The notes beneath the pieces are model-generated. The model was given only the letters and a program-made list of their open reading frames with translations, did no database searches and had not been told where the DNA came from. From NCBI RefSeq assembly GCF_905207935.1, contig NZ_CAJLNI010000029.1, positions 1 through 17,496 of the forward strand: 17,496 nucleotides of DNA, written 5' to 3'. Made by a program: the position numbers and the translations under genes. This document shows, piece after piece, positions 1 through 6,810 of this stretch. Numbering within the stretch: position 1 is the first letter of the stretch; each line of letters starts with the position of its first letter. The DNA comes from an uncultured Haemophilus sp. (GTDB taxonomy: Bacteria; Pseudomonadota; Gammaproteobacteria; Enterobacterales; Pasteurellaceae).

Positions 1-86
1 AGCAATAATGCATTATTATCGCTATAAAAATTCTCAAGCGTTTCATCATCAATTTGATGAATAGGTAAAGAAAGTTGCTGATTCAC
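1..86 (-). CDS. hda: DnaA-homologous regulator Hda, 5' end only
   Basis: Only the first 28 codons are inside the window; the gene continues past position 1. Translation from the GTG at 84-86 gives an N-terminus reading MNQQLSLPIHQIDDETLENF. The QLSLP pentapeptide at residues 4-8 is the beta-clamp-binding motif seen at the very N-terminus of Hda. Hda with the DNA-loaded clamp stimulates ATP hydrolysis on DnaA (regulatory inactivation of DnaA) and so limits re-initiation. The start is GTG because an in-frame TAA lies two codons upstream and no ATG intervenes; no good Shine-Dalgarno sequence is visible. The order upp-uraA-hda is the same as in enterobacteria, which supports the call. A strong terminator separates it from uraA, so it needs readthrough or its own promoter. 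The AAA+ domain itself is not visible here. Confidence 0.88.
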   Translation of the reverse strand, partial: MNQQLSLPIHQIDDETLENFYSDNNALL

Positions 87-105
87 GGATTAACGAGTTG
101 ATTTA

Positions 106-144
106 AAATAAAAAAGAAAGGGCTAAATTTTCATTTAACCCTTT
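106..144 (-). terminator. Rho-independent terminator after uraA
   Basis: On the minus strand, a 12-bp stem (arms 133-144 and 117-128, with one G-U pair) closes a GAAA tetraloop and is followed by a run of T residues (CTTTTTTATTTT). It lies 13 bases past the uraA stop codon. Confidence 0.88.
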
Positions 145-157
145 TGTTTGGGAAGTT

Positions 158-1405
158 TTATTCTACTTCATTTTTTGCTTTTGGCAAAATCAAGTTCAGT
201 ACAATGGCAACGATGGCACAAAGGCTAATCCCTTTTAGGGAAACGACATCACCGACGTTGACAAACATATTCCCGATCCCAAAAGTCATTACCACGGAAA
301 TGATGCAAAGGTTACGAGGTTCGGTTACATCTACTTTACCTTTAATTAAAGTGCTCATCCCAACAACGGCAATCGAGCCGAATACCAACATCATAATGCC
401 ACCCATTACGATGGTTGGAATAGTAGAAAGGAATGCGCCTACTTTACCACAGAAGGAAATTGCAATTGCCCATACCGCTGCCCAGGTCATAATGTTTGGA
501 TTGAAGTTGCGAGTGAGCATGACGGCACCCGTTACTTCAGCATAAGTGGTATTCGGTGGACCACCTACTAATGAAGCAGCGGCCGTTGCCACACCATCGC
601 CTAATAAGGTGCGATGTAAGCCTGGTTTTTTAAGGAAATCTTTACCTGTTACAGAACTGATTGCCATAATACCACCAACGTGTTCAACGGCTGGTGCGAT
701 AGCAATCGGTAGCATATAAAGAATGGCTTCTAAATTAAATTCTGGTTTGGTTAACTGAGGTAATTCAAACCATTTTGCATCTAAAACAGGTTGGAAGTTA
801 ATTAATCCTAGGAATAAACAAACCACATAGCCAGCAACGATACCAAACATAATTGGAATCAGTTTCATCATACCTTTGGCAAATACCGCAACAGAAAGGG
901 TGGTGACCAAGGTAATCATAGAAACCAATACAGAGTGCTCATAGCTGTATGCACTGTTTTTACCTAATGCCATATCTACAGCAACTGGTGCGAGTCCCAT
1001 ACCAATGATGATAATTACGGGACCCACAACAACAGGCGGGAAGATTCGCTCGAGCGCAGCACTACCGCGCAATTTTACTAAGGTTGATAGTGCGAAATAG
1101 ACTAAGCCTGCACAAGCAAGTCCACCCATTGTGGTCGGTATGCCCCAAGTTTGTACGCCATATTGAATAGGCGCAATAAAGGCAAAAGAGGAGGCCAAGA
1201 AAATAGGGACTTGTTTACCAGTACAAAGTTGGAAAAGTAGTGTACCGATACCCGCGGTAAGAAGAGCTGTATTAGAATTTAATCCAGTGATTAAAGGAAC
1301 TAATACTAAGGCGCCAAAGGCAACAAATAACATCTGTAAACCGACAAACGCTTGTTTGCCCATGCTTTGCACCTCAACAGGTGCGGTTGTAGTTTGATTA
1401 CTCAT
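158..1405 (-). CDS. uraA: Uracil permease UraA (NCS2 family)
   Basis: This is a 415-residue polytopic inner-membrane protein that imports uracil by proton symport; E. coli UraA is slightly longer (429). Hydrophobic segments run along almost the whole length. The family core is visible: the AVEHVGG segment around residues 239-245 and NTTYAEVTG around 285-293. They hold Glu241 and Glu290, the equivalents of the glutamates that bind uracil and couple protons in UraA. The N-terminal GLQMLFVAFGALVLVP segment (residues 22-37) is also typical. The ATG start at 1403-1405 gives a normal N-terminus. The gene lies downstream of upp in the same direction, so import and phosphoribosylation of uracil are neighbours, but a terminator follows upp, so expression probably relies on readthrough or an unrecognised promoter in the 120-bp gap. 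A xanthine permease is less likely given the upp linkage. Confidence 0.96.
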   Translation of the reverse strand: MSNQTTTAPVEVQSMGKQAFVGLQMLFVAFGALVLVPLITGLNSNTALLTAGIGTLLFQLCTGKQVPIFLASSFAFIAPIQYGVQTWGIPTTMGGLACAGLVYFALSTLVKLRGSAALERIFPPVVVGPVIIIIGMGLAPVAVDMALGKNSAYSYEHSVLVSMITLVTTLSVAVFAKGMMKLIPIMFGIVAGYVVCLFLGLINFQPVLDAKWFELPQLTKPEFNLEAILYMLPIAIAPAVEHVGGIMAISSVTGKDFLKKPGLHRTLLGDGVATAAASLVGGPPNTTYAEVTGAVMLTRNFNPNIMTWAAVWAIAISFCGKVGAFLSTIPTIVMGGIMMLVFGSIAVVGMSTLIKGKVDVTEPRNLCIISVVMTFGIGNMFVNVGDVVSLKGISLCAIVAIVLNLILPKAKNEVE

Positions 1406-1436
1406 TTAGTTTCAACTCTCGGTTTGAATTAACTGA

Positions 1437-1445
1437 AAGTGCGGT
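1437..1445 (+). repeat. DNA uptake sequence core AAGTGCGGT
   Basis: Exact 9-bp Haemophilus-type uptake core, in the gap between uraA and upp. Confidence 0.9.
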
Positions 1446-1484
1446 CGGTTTTAATGCTTTTTTAGCTTTTGTGTTTTCACGCAC

Positions 1485-1513
1485 GGAAAAAAGACGGCTA
1501 TAAATGCCGTCTT
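1485..1513 (-). terminator. Rho-independent terminator after upp
   Basis: On the minus strand, AAGACGGC (1506-1513) pairs with GCCGTCTT (1491-1498) across a 7-base loop. The stem is followed by a T run (TTTTTTCC). It begins 12 bases past the upp stop codon. Confidence 0.88.
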
Positions 1514-1525
1514 ATTAAAAGGGAA

Positions 1526-2152
1526 TTATTTCGTCCCAAAAATCTTATCGCCTGCATCACCCAAGCCAGGGATGATATAGCCTTGTTCATTTAAGTGATC
1601 ATCAATAGATGCGCAATAAAGTTCGATATCTGGATGCGCCTTTTCTAAGGCTTTGATCCCTTCAGGTGCCGCCACTAATACTAATACTTTGATATGTTGG
1701 CAACCTTTAGCTTTTAATAAATCAATTGTAGAGATCATTGAACCACCGGTTGCAAGCATTGGGTCCACAACGATAGCTAAACGTTCTTCTAAATCGCTCG
1801 CGAGTTTTTGGAAATAAGGGACAGGCTCAAGGGTTTCTTCATTACGATAAATCCCAACCACACTGATACGAGCACTTGGAACATGTTCTAATACACCATC
1901 CATCATACCAAGGCCAGCGCGTAAAATTGGCACAACAGTGACCTTCTTGCCTTTGATACGTTCAATTTCAACTGGGCCATTCCAACCTTCAATAATCACT
2001 TTTTCTGTTTCAAGGTCGGCAGTGGCTTCATAGGTGAGTAAGCTACCTACTTCAGTGGCGAGTTCACGGAATTTTTTGGTATCAATATCAGCTTCGCGCA
2101 TCACGCCTAATTTATGTTTAACAAGCGGATGTTTAACTTCAACAAGTTTCAT
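1526..2152 (-). CDS. upp: Uracil phosphoribosyltransferase
   Basis: This cytoplasmic salvage enzyme makes UMP from uracil and PRPP. The protein is 208 residues, the usual length, and starts MKLVEVKHPLVKHKLG, nearly identical to the enterobacterial enzyme. The PRPP loop VDPMLATGGS is at about residues 129-138, and the uracil-binding C-terminal segment IIPGLGDAGDKIFGTK is intact. An in-frame ATG eight codons upstream (2174-2176) is rejected: family N-termini begin at MK(L/I)VEVKHP, and the chosen ATG has a GGGAG Shine-Dalgarno sequence at 2159-2163 with 6-base spacing. It is followed by its own terminator and then by uraA, which supplies its substrate. I find no convincing promoter in the 120-bp gap upstream. 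Confidence 0.97.
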   Translation of the reverse strand: MKLVEVKHPLVKHKLGVMREADIDTKKFRELATEVGSLLTYEATADLETEKVIIEGWNGPVEIERIKGKKVTVVPILRAGLGMMDGVLEHVPSARISVVGIYRNEETLEPVPYFQKLASDLEERLAIVVDPMLATGGSMISTIDLLKAKGCQHIKVLVLVAAPEGIKALEKAHPDIELYCASIDDHLNEQGYIIPGLGDAGDKIFGTK

Positions 2153-2258
2153 TTTTTTCTCCCTTTTAAAAAACAAATCGAAGAATTCTATATCAGAAAT
2201 ATTGAATTTCCTAGTGTTTTTATTATGACAGTTCGGTATAAAAACGGAGATAAAATTG

Positions 2259-2267
2259 ACCGCACTT
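2259..2267 (-). repeat. DNA uptake sequence core (reverse orientation)
   Basis: Exact ACCGCACTT, just after the stop codon of the CxxCxxC protein gene. It is a single copy and does not form a terminator hairpin here. Confidence 0.9.
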
Positions 2268-2272
2268 TGCTA

Positions 2273-2611
2273 TTAAATACATCCACCACAACTACCACAG
2301 CGCCAATCTTCCTTATTCACCGCTTGATAGAATGCTCGTATGGTTTCTTCTTCTAAGGGAATGTTATGCTCAATAAAGACATCGGAAAGCCAATCGATAT
2401 TTTCCACAATCCAATCATCTTCCATTAAGCCTTCTCGATAAAGCTCATCTTCAGGATCCATAAAATTATAAATATTATTTGTTCCCATATCTTTATCACG
2501 GCGTTCAATCGGCAGTACCACAGGTAAACCAAGATAAGTAATATCCCAGTGACCAAGACATAGCGTATTGCCTTTTGATGACCAACTAGCGTTGAATGGA
2601 TTGTTGCTCAT
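2273..2611 (-). CDS. Unrecognised 112-residue protein ending in CxxCxxC
   Basis: I do not recognise the family. The protein is soluble-looking, with no signal peptide or membrane segment, and is acidic in its middle (residues 51-71, many D and E). It contains GHWDITYLGLPVVLP at residues 20-34 and several tryptophans. It ends WRCGSCGGCI, so C105, C108 and C111 form a CxxCxxC motif that could bind a metal or Fe-S cluster or act as a redox thiol site; Cys18 is the only other cysteine. The start ATG at 2609-2611 lacks a clear Shine-Dalgarno sequence, which lowers confidence in the exact start; the next in-frame ATG would remove 41 residues. A perfect FNR box and a TATGAT hexamer lie upstream, suggesting anaerobic expression. 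It sits between norB and upp, on the same strand. A conserved hypothetical protein is the safest label. Confidence 0.75.
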   Translation of the reverse strand: MSNNPFNASWSSKGNTLCLGHWDITYLGLPVVLPIERRDKDMGTNNIYNFMDPEDELYREGLMEDDWIVENIDWLSDVFIEHNIPLEEETIRAFYQAVNKEDWRCGSCGGCI

Positions 2612-2671
2612 GTTGAAATGTTATAAGAAAAGTTGAAAAGTGTAGAAAGTATAGATCTAAAGACAAATTTA

Positions 2672-2677
2672 ATCATA
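2672..2677 (-). promoter_or_regulatory. Candidate -10 element (TATGAT) for the CxxCxxC protein gene
   Basis: TATGAT on the minus strand lies 20 bases downstream of the FNR box. It predicts a transcript start near 2665 and a leader of about 54 bases. There is no good -35, as expected for an activator-dependent promoter. Confidence 0.5.
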
Positions 2678-2697
2678 CTTAAAAGAAGGTAAATGAT

Positions 2698-2711
2698 TTG
2701 ATAGAGATCAA
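2698..2711 (-). promoter_or_regulatory. FNR-type binding site TTGATNNNNATCAA
   Basis: All ten specified bases of the FNR consensus match, and the symmetry extends one base each side (TTTGAT...ATCAAA, 2697-2712). Its centre is about 40 bases upstream of the transcript start predicted from the TATGAT hexamer, close to the -41.5 of class II FNR promoters. The only gene it could serve is the minus-strand gene at 2273-2611, because the plus strand ahead of it only runs into the 3' end of norB. The site shares its last base with an uptake sequence. Confidence 0.72.
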
Positions 2712-2719
2712 AGTGCGGT
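2711..2719 (+). repeat. DNA uptake sequence core AAGTGCGGT
   Basis: Exact core between norB and the CxxCxxC gene. Its first base is the last base of the FNR box. Confidence 0.9.
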
Positions 2720-2740
2720 TAGAAATTTAACGAATTTTTC

Positions 2741-2775
2741 ACAAATAAAAAGCGGCTAATTACTTAGCCGCTTTT
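2741..2775 (-). terminator. Rho-independent terminator after norB
   Basis: A 12-bp stem, AAAAGCGGCTAA with TTAGCCGCTTTT (2748-2759 and 2764-2775), closes a 4-base loop. On the minus strand it is followed by TTTTTATTT, partly shared with the stem, and sits 18 bases past the norB stop. Confidence 0.88.
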
Positions 2776-2793
2776 GCATACTCATAAATTTAA

Positions 2794-5037
2794 TTACGCT
2801 GCTTTTTTCGGTTTAAAGAAAATCATCGTAAAGATTTGCCAGAAGAAAGCTAATGCACCGAAGATGAAGACAACGTCGCCACCGAAACGAACCCAACGTA
2901 GGGTATCGAATAGAGGTTGTTGCATAAATTCTTCACTACGAGCATACCATAAGCCTTCAGAGATACTTGCATAACCTTGAATAATACCGATTGGTAATAA
3001 GCTTGATACGATCATTAATACTAAACCGCCATTTAATAACCAGAAGCCCCATTTCATTAACTTATCGTTAAATGGTGTATCTGGACGTAAATAACGAGCA
3101 ATTAAGAACACGAAACCTAACGCTAAGAAACCATATACACCGAATAATGCGGCGTGAGCATGAACAGCAGTGGTGTTCAAGCCTTGGATATAGTAAAGCG
3201 AAATTGGTGGGTTGATTAAGAAACCAAATACGCCAGCACCTAACATATTCCAGAATGCCACAGCTACGAAGCAGTAAAGAGGCCATTTTAAGCGTTCCAT
3301 CCAAGGTGTTTTTTGTTGCATCGCCCAGTGTTCCCAAGCTTCATGACCTAATAACACTAAAGGTACTACTTCAAGCGCAGAGAATGATGCCCCTACAGCA
3401 ATAATTGGAGTGGTTGCACCTGCGAAGTATAAGTGGTGGAAAGTACCTGGGATACCACCGATTAAGAATAATGCCGCTTCAGTAATGGTTGCCACAGTCG
3501 CAGTACGACGTGAAACTAAACCTAAACTTACGAAGATGAATGAAAGTGCCGCTACAGAGAATACTTCGAAGAAGCCTTCTACCCATAGGTGAACTACCCA
3601 CCAGCGCCAGTATTCCATCACAGAAATGTGAGTGTGCTCGCCATAGAATAATGCAGGGCCATAGAATAAACCGATCGCAATTACGGAAGCGAAGAATAAT
3701 GCCAATAAGTTTTTATCACCCGGTTGTTTAAATGCGTTCACTGTACCGCGAAGCATTAAGACTAACCAGAATAAGATGCCTGCGAATTTCACTGCTTGCC
3801 AGAAACGACCTAAGTCAATGAATTCATAGCCTTGGTGACCGAACATGAAGCTCCATTCTTCTGGAAGAATATGCGCAATCGCTAAGTAGCTACCAGTGAA
3901 TGAACCGACGACTAATACCACTAATGCCCAGTAGAGAACATCCACGCCCAATTTTTGGAATTTCGGATCTTTACCGCCATTAATGATTGGTGCAAGGAAT
4001 AAACCACCGGCTAAGAATGCCATTGCAATCCAGAATAAGGCAGCTTGAATATGCCATGTACGCACTAATGAATATGGGAAGTATTGAGAAATATCAATAC
4101 CATAGAATTCCTGACCTTCAACCGTGTAGTGGGCCACAACCGCACCTAATGTGACTTGCAATACGAAAAGAGCAAGCACAGTAAAGAGGTATTTACCTAA
4201 CGCACGTTGAGAAGGAGTAAGTTGTAATTTTGTGAGTGGATCGAACTCAGGCATTGGTGGTTCTTTTTCGTCTTCACGTTTTTTGAATGACCAAATCCAT
4301 ACCACGAAACCAATACCCGCAATGAGGAATACCACACTCGCAATAGACCAAATCACGTTTTCTGGTGTTGGCACGTTATTAATTAACGGCTCATGTGGCC
4401 AGTTGTTGGTGTAACTTGCGTGAGTATTTGGACGTTCAGCTGATGCAGTCCATGCTGTCCAGAAGAAGAATTTAGCTAAGTCTTTACGAGCTTGTAAATC
4501 AGGAAGAGTATTATCCTTCATCGCAAAGTGTTCACGAGTCACTTTGGTTGCAGGATCATCACCGTATAAAGAGATGTAGTATTGTGCTGTTTTTTCCATT
4601 GCCGCTAAGCGGGTGTTCGAAAGCACAACGGTACCGTTTTCAACTTTGCTACCACGATATTCTTTGGTTAGACGAGCTTTTAATAACGTTTGTTGTTCAT
4701 CATTTAAATCAGCGAAATTTTTACCAAATTCTTGATTCGCGGTAATATCCAACCAGTTAGTTAATTCACGGTGAAGCCAATCTGCCGTCCAGTCTGGTGC
4801 TTGGTATGCACCGTGCCCCCAAACAGAACCCACTTGCATACCACCAGTGGTTTGCCAAGCGGTTTGACCATGTAAAATATCATCGTGAGTAATCACTTTT
4901 TCGCCAGATTCAGAAACATATTGTTGCGGAATTGGTGGTGCTTCACGATAAACTTCGAACCCATAGTAACCGAGAATGGAGAAGGCTCCAATCAATACGG
5001 CGACTAATAGGTACCAGAACTTTTTATACTGTCCCAT
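2794..5037 (-). CDS. norB: Quinol-dependent nitric oxide reductase (qNOR)
   Basis: This is a 747-residue single-subunit nitric oxide reductase that reduces NO to N2O in the inner membrane using quinol. Residues 8-28 form the first membrane helix. Residues 30 to about 220 are the periplasmic cytochrome c-like domain without a CXXCH motif, which marks the quinol rather than cytochrome c type. Residues 225-747 are the heme-copper-oxidase-like core. Visible ligand candidates are H329 (WHIQ), H483 and E487 (VVHLWVEGFFE), H534-H535 (TFHH), and H626 and H628 (VHAHAALFG). The glutamate next to the active-site histidine is a NOR hallmark, absent from oxygen reductases. A strong AGGAG at 5045-5049 supports the ATG. 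The gene has its own terminator and a leader with inverted repeats. No other denitrification gene is visible in the window, so a role in NO detoxification is likely. Confidence 0.95.
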   Translation of the reverse strand: MGQYKKFWYLLVAVLIGAFSILGYYGFEVYREAPPIPQQYVSESGEKVITHDDILHGQTAWQTTGGMQVGSVWGHGAYQAPDWTADWLHRELTNWLDITANQEFGKNFADLNDEQQTLLKARLTKEYRGSKVENGTVVLSNTRLAAMEKTAQYYISLYGDDPATKVTREHFAMKDNTLPDLQARKDLAKFFFWTAWTASAERPNTHASYTNNWPHEPLINNVPTPENVIWSIASVVFLIAGIGFVVWIWSFKKREDEKEPPMPEFDPLTKLQLTPSQRALGKYLFTVLALFVLQVTLGAVVAHYTVEGQEFYGIDISQYFPYSLVRTWHIQAALFWIAMAFLAGGLFLAPIINGGKDPKFQKLGVDVLYWALVVLVVGSFTGSYLAIAHILPEEWSFMFGHQGYEFIDLGRFWQAVKFAGILFWLVLMLRGTVNAFKQPGDKNLLALFFASVIAIGLFYGPALFYGEHTHISVMEYWRWWVVHLWVEGFFEVFSVAALSFIFVSLGLVSRRTATVATITEAALFLIGGIPGTFHHLYFAGATTPIIAVGASFSALEVVPLVLLGHEAWEHWAMQQKTPWMERLKWPLYCFVAVAFWNMLGAGVFGFLINPPISLYYIQGLNTTAVHAHAALFGVYGFLALGFVFLIARYLRPDTPFNDKLMKWGFWLLNGGLVLMIVSSLLPIGIIQGYASISEGLWYARSEEFMQQPLFDTLRWVRFGGDVVFIFGALAFFWQIFTMIFFKPKKAA

Positions 5038-5071
5038 TTTATCACTCCTAGATTATTAGAAAATACGATGC

Positions 5072-5106
5072 CTTGATGGTTAGTTATTCCGAGAATAGCC
5101 ATCAAG
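5072..5106 (-). promoter_or_regulatory. Inverted repeat (possible mRNA hairpin) in the norB leader
   Basis: Arms CTTGATGG (5072-5079) and CCATCAAG (5099-5106) are perfectly complementary. Inside them TATTC (5085-5089) and GAATA (5093-5097) form a second 5-bp stem with a 3-base loop. It lies between the predicted norB transcript start and the Shine-Dalgarno sequence. No T run follows, so it is not a standard terminator. It could be a leader hairpin or an operator. Confidence 0.5.
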
Positions 5107-5112
5107 AGCTAG

Positions 5113-5131
5113 ATTTTACGCTAAGTAAAAT
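5113..5131. promoter_or_regulatory. Operator-like palindrome at the norB transcript start
   Basis: Perfect 7-bp arms ATTTTAC and GTAAAAT are separated by 5 bases. The site lies at about +4 to +22 relative to the start predicted from the TATAAT at 5141-5146, a common place for a repressor. It does not match the FNR or NorR consensus, and I cannot match it to NsrR. The bound regulator, if any, is unknown. Confidence 0.45.
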
Positions 5132-5140
5132 ACTTGAGCA

Positions 5141-5146
5141 ATTATA
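5141..5146 (-). promoter_or_regulatory. Candidate norB -10 element (TATAAT)
   Basis: A perfect TATAAT on the minus strand, about 104 bases before the norB ATG. The matching -35 position (TATTTT at 17-bp spacing) is weak. Confidence 0.5.
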
Positions 5147-5224
5147 TCGACTATCGATTAATGAAAATATTACCTAAAACTGAGTAATTTAATCGGGTAA
5201 TAGGAAGTGCTGAATAAAAAGATA

Positions 5225-5259
5225 AAAAATACGGTCAAAAACCTATTGATTTTTGACCG
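5225..5259 (-). terminator. Terminator after ffh built around an uptake sequence
   Basis: A 10-bp stem, CGGTCAAAAA (5232-5241) with TTTTTGACCG (5250-5259), closes an 8-base loop. On the minus strand it is followed by TATTTTTTATC. One arm overlaps an uptake sequence. It starts 20 bases past the ffh stop codon. Confidence 0.85.
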
Positions 5260-5264
5260 CACTT
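5256..5264 (-). repeat. DNA uptake sequence core in the ffh terminator
   Basis: Exact ACCGCACTT. Its ACCG is part of the terminator stem; the opposite arm keeps only CGGT. Confidence 0.9.
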
Positions 5265-5279
5265 TATTTGAAGAAGGGA

Positions 5280-6671
5280 TTAACGTTTAAACATACCACC
5301 TAAACCACCAAGGCCACCTAAGCCGCCTCCGCCCATTAAGCCTTGCATACCGCGCATCATTTTCGCCATGCCGCCTTTACGCATTTTCTTCATCATACGT
5401 TGCATTTCGTCAAATTGTTTCAGCAACTTATTCACATCTTGAACTTGTGTGCCGGAACCTAATGCAATACGACGACGGCGAGATCCTTTGATAATATCTG
5501 GATTGGCACGTTCTTTTAAGGTCATGGAATTAATGATGGCTTCCATTTTGATAAACATTTTGTCATCTACTTGATTTTTGACATGATCCGGTAAGTTTTT
5601 CGCACCCGGTAATTTTTCAAGCATCGACATCATACCGCCCATTTTTTTCATCTCACGGAGCTGTTCACGGAAATCGTCTAAGGTGAAATCATCGCCTTTC
5701 TTGAATTTCTGCGCCATTTTTTCCGCTTTTTCGCGATCCACTGAACGTTCAAGATCTTCGATAAGGGAAAGCACGTCGCCCATGCCTAAAATACGCGACG
5801 CTACGCGATCAGGATGGAATGGCTCAAGGGCTTCTGTTTTTTCCCCCACACCAAGGAATTTAATCGGTTTGCCGGTGATTTGACGAATAGATAAGGCTGC
5901 ACCGCCACGGGCATCACCATCCACTTTGGTTAAGATAACCCCGGTAAGTGGCAAAGCTTCATTGAAGGCTTTTGCAGTATTTGCCGCATCTTGACCAGTC
6001 ATCGCATCAACCGTGAAAAGCGTTTCAATTGGATTTAATGTCGCGTGAACTTGCTTGATTTCATCCATCATTTCACTATCAACGTGTAAGCGACCCGCGG
6101 TATCCACGATTAATACATCGTAAAATTTGAGTTTAGCGTCAGCAAGTGCCGCTTTTGCAATATCTACCGGTTTTTGTTTGACATCAGATGGGAAGAAGTC
6201 CACGCCAACAGATTGTGCTAAGGTTTCAAGCTGTTTGATCGCCGCAGGACGATATACGTCGGCAGAGACTACAAGCACTTTCTTTTTATGACGTTCGCGT
6301 AAGAATTTTGCTAATTTACCCACGCTGGTGGTTTTACCCGCACCTTGTAAACCCGCCATTAAAATAACTGCGGGTGGCTGTGTTGCTAGGTTTAAGCTCT
6401 CATTGGCTTCACCCATGGCTTTTTCGAGTTCACGCTGAACGATTTTTAAGAACTCTTGGCCTGGTGTTAAGCTTTTATTGACTTCTTCACCTAATGCGCT
6501 TTCTTTTACTTTAGCGATAAATTCACGTACGACAGGTAAAGCAACATCAGCTTCTAATAACGCCATGCGTACTTCGCGTAGCGTTTCTTTAATATTATCT
6601 TCAGTTAAACGCCCTTTACCGCTAATGTTGCGTAGCGTTTTGGAAAGGCGATCCGATAAATTCTCAAACAT
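5280..6671 (-). CDS. ffh: Signal recognition particle GTPase Ffh
   Basis: This 463-residue protein binds 4.5S RNA to form the SRP, which delivers nascent membrane proteins to FtsY and the translocon. The N domain is at about residues 1-85. The G domain shows the P-loop GLQGAGKT (107-114), DTAGR (190-194) and TKVD (248-251). The methionine-rich M domain runs from about 325 to the end, with the RNA-binding GSRRRRIALGSG at 396-407. The length is close to E. coli Ffh (453). The C-terminus is a glycine-rich tail (GGGGLGGLGGLGG) that differs from the enterobacterial ending as I recall it. The ATG at 6669-6671 gives the family N-terminus MFENLSDRL. It is divergent from ypjD, the same neighbourhood as in E. 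coli. The 4.5S RNA gene is not in this window. Confidence 0.97.
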   Translation of the reverse strand: MFENLSDRLSKTLRNISGKGRLTEDNIKETLREVRMALLEADVALPVVREFIAKVKESALGEEVNKSLTPGQEFLKIVQRELEKAMGEANESLNLATQPPAVILMAGLQGAGKTTSVGKLAKFLRERHKKKVLVVSADVYRPAAIKQLETLAQSVGVDFFPSDVKQKPVDIAKAALADAKLKFYDVLIVDTAGRLHVDSEMMDEIKQVHATLNPIETLFTVDAMTGQDAANTAKAFNEALPLTGVILTKVDGDARGGAALSIRQITGKPIKFLGVGEKTEALEPFHPDRVASRILGMGDVLSLIEDLERSVDREKAEKMAQKFKKGDDFTLDDFREQLREMKKMGGMMSMLEKLPGAKNLPDHVKNQVDDKMFIKMEAIINSMTLKERANPDIIKGSRRRRIALGSGTQVQDVNKLLKQFDEMQRMMKKMRKGGMAKMMRGMQGLMGGGGLGGLGGLGGMFKR

Positions 6672-6705
6672 TTTAAATCCTGTTTTTTCTTAAAAAATTG
6701 CCGTG

Positions 6706-6711
6706 ATTATA
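6706..6711 (-). promoter_or_regulatory. Candidate ffh -10 element (TATAAT)
   Basis: A perfect TATAAT on the minus strand (GGTATAATCAC), predicting a transcript start near 6699 and a leader of about 28 bases before the ffh ATG. The -35 is poor (GATGAA at 17-bp spacing). Confidence 0.55.
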
Positions 6712-6810
6712 CCGAAATTTGGGCGTTTTTCATCATTTCAAATAAAATTATGGCGATCTAGAGAAAAGATCCGTTAAAATAAGAATAATTCCTAGTAAAG
6801 AGAAAGCATT

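Noticed and set aside
144..545. Plus-strand open frame opposite uraA
   Set aside because: Antisense to a well-supported membrane protein gene, with no ribosome site or recognisable family.
2153..2176. Longer upp with eight extra N-terminal residues
   Set aside because: The extra residues are absent from the family and cover the Shine-Dalgarno sequence of the better start.
5161..5220. FNR or NorR site upstream of norB
   Set aside because: No TTGATNNNNATCAA or GTCA-N7-TGAC pattern is present in the norB-ffh gap.
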